Position numbers and translations under genes: made by a program
The notes under the pieces: generated by a model
What the model was told of the DNA's origin: nothing
What the model saw: only the letters and a program-made list of their open reading frames with translations
The model's database searches: none
Assembly: GCA_022393335.1 (NCBI GenBank)
Contig: JAJEKB010001157.1
Coordinates: 35,838 to 99,837, forward strand
DNA from: Macrotrachela quadricornifera
Taxonomy: Eukaryota; Rotifera; Eurotatoria; Philodinida; Philodinidae
Length of the DNA stretch: 64,000 nucleotides
Direction of reading: 5' to 3'
Shown here: positions 60,101 through 64,000 of the stretch, one piece after another
Layout: each line of letters opens with the position of its first letter
Numbering within the stretch: the first letter of the stretch is position 1

Positions 60101-63100
60101 AAAGCTGTTATATAAATATAATCCGAACTTCCGATCTATCCTTTATTAGTTGATCTATCGGTGATAAATAATAACTAAATTGAATATACTTTCGCTGCTT
60201 CTGTATTAGCAATAGCCATATCTTTTTCTTTCGAAACTAATTCTTGTGTAATTTCTTGAACTTGTTCCGCTGCTTCAAATAATTTTTGAACACCAGTTTT
60301 CATTTTTTGTTTTTCTTTTTCAAAATAGTCACGTTGTTTTTGGTAATATAATTTAAATGCATTTATAAATCTATAAATCAAATTTAATAATTCAAAAAAA
60401 AAAAACAACATAGCAAAATTTTTTTTACGATAGAAATGATTTAGGTGTAACATAAGTTCGTCGTCGAAATTTATCATAATAATTTTCACATATTCGACTA
60501 ACATCATCATGAATATCTGCCATTAATTCGATGACATTTTTTTTTATTGTATTCGATATAACAAGAATATCAAAACGATTTAAATAAATATTTGATACAG
60601 CAATAAGTGCATCAAGTGGCCAACGATGAAACCTGATTTAATAAGAAAAATATTTTTCTTTTTGCATTTTATTAATAAATTTCTTTCTTTAAAGAATACA
60701 AACCAATCGATAGTACAACCAGAAACTAATGCAGGAAATTTTAATGCCCGTTCACGAAATTTTCGATTATCAGGAGAAAAACATAAAACAATATGAAGAT
60801 TTTTTTGTAATCTTTCACGATAATAATTTTGTAAATTTTCATTTGTTAATGGTCGTTTTGGATATTCTTTTTTCATTTTAACAGATAATTCCGATAAAGT
60901 TTCATCCATTTCTTCACGTGTAATTAAACCTGAAACCTTTTTTTTTAAAAGAAATATTTCATCATTTTTATTTAATAAAATAAATTACTTCTCCCGAACT
61001 AAGAATATTATTTAAATATTCAAGAAATTGATCATCTTTTATATCATTATCAGTAAAAATAAATACAATCCCTTGACCAGCACGACCAGCACGTCGATAT
61101 ATATTTCGTAAATCATCCAAAAAATTATTTAATGTATATGCTCTTTAAATAAAAAAGATTATTTTATTTTTTATTAATATTCAATTACCTAGAGACACTT
61201 ATTTGAAAATATTTATAACCTAAAATAAATAAAAAATTATTCGAATATACAAAAAAATTTATATATTTCATTAACCTGCAATATAAGCTGCTAATTTAGT
61301 TAAAGATTGTTTTCCACTACCACCAACACCGACCTATAAAAAGAATAAAAATAAATTCTTTTCTATTATTAAAAGAAATCTAACTAATAATAAATGTCCT
61401 TTTGGCATATTAATAACACGTGATATCTAAAAATAAATTATATTCAATAATTTCTAAAAAAAACATACAAATAAATCTTACACGTAATAAATGAATCATA
61501 GCATCTTTAAAAAATACTAAATCCATGTTATTACCACGAATTTCTTCATTCATTTTATTCATATTAGCAAGTAATTTTGTTTGTAAGATATCCCATGATG
61601 ATATTGGTTCATAAACTTTTGGTATTAAATCAGCAAGATCAATATCATCACCCATTTCGTCAGTTACTTCGAGTTCTTCACGAAGAAAACTAAGACATTA
61701 ATTATAAAATTATTTTTCATATGGAATATAACACTTGCAAGTTTGTTACTTTCGATAGAAAATTCATCGTTAAATTTTTTTATTATTTATGAACGAAAAT
61801 GGACTTTAGTGTTTATGATCTTGGATTATAGGAAGAGAATGTATTTATATCTCCTCTGATATAGCTTTAAATTTAGTCAAAAATGAAGGTCTTTCTTTCT
61901 TTCTAACTTGCAATTTTAATACTCCTAAATCAAATTAAAAATAGTATCTTGAGTAACTATACTGAGATATAAACCTAATTTTCATTCAGAAGTTTAATCA
62001 TCTGAGAAAATAAACCACAATAAGAAAAGTATTTCGTTTGTATTCCATGATATTAGAAAAAGATTTGTTGCAATATTGATAATACTTATAACTGCCTAAC
62101 ACATTAAAAAATATTTCAAATTATCAGGAATTATCAATGAATTCATTATGACTCGATTCTGGAAAGATTCAAATTAGTATGTATATCAATTCTTAATAAG
62201 TTAATAATGATTTGAATGTAAAATAAAATTACTTTGCAAAATAAACTTCAGAATCTTCTTGTATAGGAATTTTATAAACATCACTAAAAGCTTGTTTAGC
62301 AATTTTATATTGTTCTTTTCTAAACCATTCTTTTTCTGTATTTAAAACTAAACGATCAGCTAATACTCTTGTACATTCATGTTTCCATAATTGAAGATAT
62401 TGTTCAATATCATTTTGACATTGTTCAGAATCAATTTGTAATATACCTTCCCATATACGTGATAAATCTCTTAAATTAAATATATAATGAAATTTAGCTG
62501 GGGTTGGTAAACATTTTCCTTTAACTGTTTGCCATAAAATTCGTGTTGCTGATATAGATTTTTCAACAATTTGTATAATATCATTTGAAAAATTTCTTTC
62601 GACACAAAAATATTTTGCTATTGAACCAAATATATGATCAACAGCATTATTTGATGGTAATGTACAATTTAATATAAAAAAATGACGTTTTAATCTTTCA
62701 GGTATATCATTTCGTCCACCACTAGGATGACACATAGCAGCAAGAAATTGTAAATCAATAATATTAAGAAAATCTCCAGGTTTTGTTAATGAATAAAAAC
62801 CTTTTTGTTCAATAAGTTGTCGAAGAATTTCATTTGCTTCTTGATCACCCCATGAATTTATCATTGGCATATTAATATCATCAATAAATATTGTCATTTT
62901 ACGTCCAAATGATGGACCAAATGTATTTGCTACACGTTTATCAACAAAATTTTCAATTGTTTTTTGTATAAAATTACTTGTTGTTATTGAAGAAAAATTT
63001 AATATACGTGTTAAATGTTGTTCACTATCATACTGTTTTAAATAACTTGTTATAATAACAGTTTTAGCTGTACCAGGTTCACCAATTAATAATACACATT

Positions 63101-64000
63101 TTTCTTGTTTAGAAAGTATATTAATTAAATATGTTATACGTACATTATCAATATTAGGAACAAGAATAGATGCAAAAACAATTTTTTCATCTTTAGGATA
63201 TTCCCATGGTTCAACATGAGTTGACCAATGTTCTGAAAAGAAAAATCAATGTTTATTCATTTAACTTTTGAAAAAGCTCAAGTAAATTCTATAGTTCGTA
63301 AGATACGAGATTTATGATCGAAACTCAAACTGAAATCGTTTTTTTTTCTCTTATTTTTATTACTTAAAACTGTCAAACTCTAGTGTTAATAGTTTTTTTT
63401 CTTAATATAGTTTCAAACTTACCCCATTGACCATTATCATTGACTAAATAATCAAACATTGAATCACCTTGTGAAATATTCTTTGGAATATCAATATCAT
63501 TACTATTTAAAAAGTATTGTTCAAGTTTAGCTCGATCATTTAATTCTAATAATGCACCCATACTATAAATTCAAATATTAATTTATTTGAAATTATTATC
63601 AAATTATTATACCTCCACATTAATGAAAATATAGTTAATCTTTCTAAATAAATTTTTGTATATTCGATTTCTTTATTTAATAATCCATCAAGTAAATCAA
63701 TAATCTATTAATAAGAAATAATATTAAAATTTATACAAAAATATAAACAAAAAATATTCACCTGTTTTATATAATTACATTCATAAACTTTTATTTTTGG
63801 TGAACATTTTGTAATAAGTAATTTAAATATTTCATCAAAATATTTTTCAAGTATTTCATATATATAAGTTCCAATATTTTTTATTTGTTTATTCATCCAT
63901 GCTTGAAATATAGGTCGCCAAGGAAGTACAGTTGATGACATAAAAATCATTCCACAACGTGATACAGTTGCTGGTGATGCATTATCAATATTATGTACTT
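51160..64000 (-). CDS. DNAH5/DNAH8: Axonemal dynein heavy chain, outer-arm DNAH5/DNAH8 type (3' part)
   Basis: Minus-strand multi-exon gene whose 5' part lies beyond the right edge. From the edge it encodes the end of AAA2 ([11 protein letters not shown]). AAA3 follows, with Walker A GEPGTAKT at about 63075-63100 and Walker [10 protein letters not shown] near 62890. AAA4 comes next, with GVGGSGKQS at about 61305-61335. The stalk coiled coil lies at about 60350-60180 and 59175-59000. The microtubule-binding tip lies at about 58270-57950 ([16 protein letters not shown]), with the return coil beyond it. AAA5 (about 57000-56730) has [10 protein letters not shown] and [15 protein letters not shown]6 and the C-terminal domain follow, ending [30 protein letters not shown] and [14 protein letters not shown], characteristic of DNAH5/DNAH8. 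It is an outer-arm motor driving ciliary beating. Introns are mostly short, with exceptions at about 53888-55500, 58277-58998, 59190-60175 and 61690-62228. Confidence 0.93.
54016..54668. repeat. Foldback repeat in a dynein intron
   Basis: The 1.6-kb dynein intron holds a diverged inverted repeat. The left arm begins near CCGAGCTTTTTTTATATTG and the right arm, reverse-complemented, near TCGAGTTTTTTATATCATC. Matching continues through GAGC(G/A)TGAGCTGC and GCTTCCTTCC for about 110 bp, with weaker pairing further in. It resembles the other palindromic elements of the window in design but not in sequence. Confidence 0.6.
58486..58492 (+). promoter_or_regulatory. Possible TATA box of the cystatin gene
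   Basis: TATAAAG about 70 nt before the cystatin ATG. In this AT-rich sequence the match is only suggestive. Confidence 0.3.
58559..58912 (+). CDS. Secreted cystatin (nested antisense in a dynein intron)
   Basis: A single-exon 117-aa frame. Residues 1-18 form a signal peptide ([18 protein letters not shown]). The mature chain has the conserved N-terminal Gly pair (VGGY), a helix ([15 protein letters not shown]), the cystatin QxVxG loop as [10 protein letters not shown], and C-terminal strands with a Cys pair ([10 protein letters not shown] ... ANCN). These are the three contact regions by which cystatins block papain-like cysteine proteases; a Pro-Trp second hairpin is not evident. It lies between two dynein exons on the opposite strand, within an intron of about 720 nt. 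A TATAAAG near 58486 could be its TATA box. Acts outside the cell or in endolysosomes; the protease target is unknown. Confidence 0.9.
   Translation: MLKLAAVFLATMLVVISAKTLPGIPVGGYQDRPELLTDSNVKALTSFAAEHLALTQNLVLNHLTVTRVQTQLVAGLNYKIDFTAEPVNGSDTKLKSCHTLIYVRFDGTKKIIEANCN

Overview
This is an AT-rich, intron-dense animal nuclear window. Introns are mostly 45-70 nt with clean GT...AG ends, intergenic spaces are short next to conserved genes, and one-to-one orthologues of metazoan genes are present (ZFYVE1, RALGAPB, SLAIN, an axonemal dynein heavy chain). Compact introns, a decayed ADP-ribosyltransferase/TPR gene, decayed NHL-repeat protein, single-exon divergent GPCR and many small foldback elements together suggest a rotifer, probably a bdelloid. 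That assignment is inference from gene content; no marker gene in the window proves it.

Left part (1-22.3 kb) is gene-dense. It holds a CARD plus coiled-coil protein, a small amidated-neuropeptide precursor with two FNAWA-Gly copies (leucokinin-like), a SLAIN microtubule plus-end protein on the minus strand with a possible tiny nested gene, then ZFYVE1 (DFCP1) and RALGAPB in tandem on the plus strand. SLAIN and ZFYVE1 are head to head over about 340 bp.

Middle part (22.3-48.5 kb) is gene-poor and repeat-rich. It has two Ly6/uPAR-type three-finger GPI-anchored proteins, a single-exon 7TM receptor, a TMEM272-like four-helix protein, two clear pseudogenes (an ART-TPR protein and an NHL-repeat protein), and at least five inverted-repeat or TIR elements. 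These include a 789-bp palindrome with a GTAT target duplication, a 703-bp palindrome flanked by TA, and two TTAA-flanked elements of piggyBac type.

Right part (48.5-64 kb) is on the minus strand: a four-helix membrane protein, an unrecognised 321-aa protein, and the 3' two thirds or so of an outer-arm axonemal dynein heavy chain (DNAH5/DNAH8 class) that runs off the window edge. A cystatin gene sits on the opposite strand inside a dynein intron, and another dynein intron carries a foldback element.

The genes do not form one pathway. The best candidates for something undescribed are the FNAWA-amide precursor, the CARD/coiled-coil adaptor, the palindromic elements with identifiable target-site duplications, and the nested genes. 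No tRNA, rRNA, CRISPR array or reverse transcriptase was recognised.
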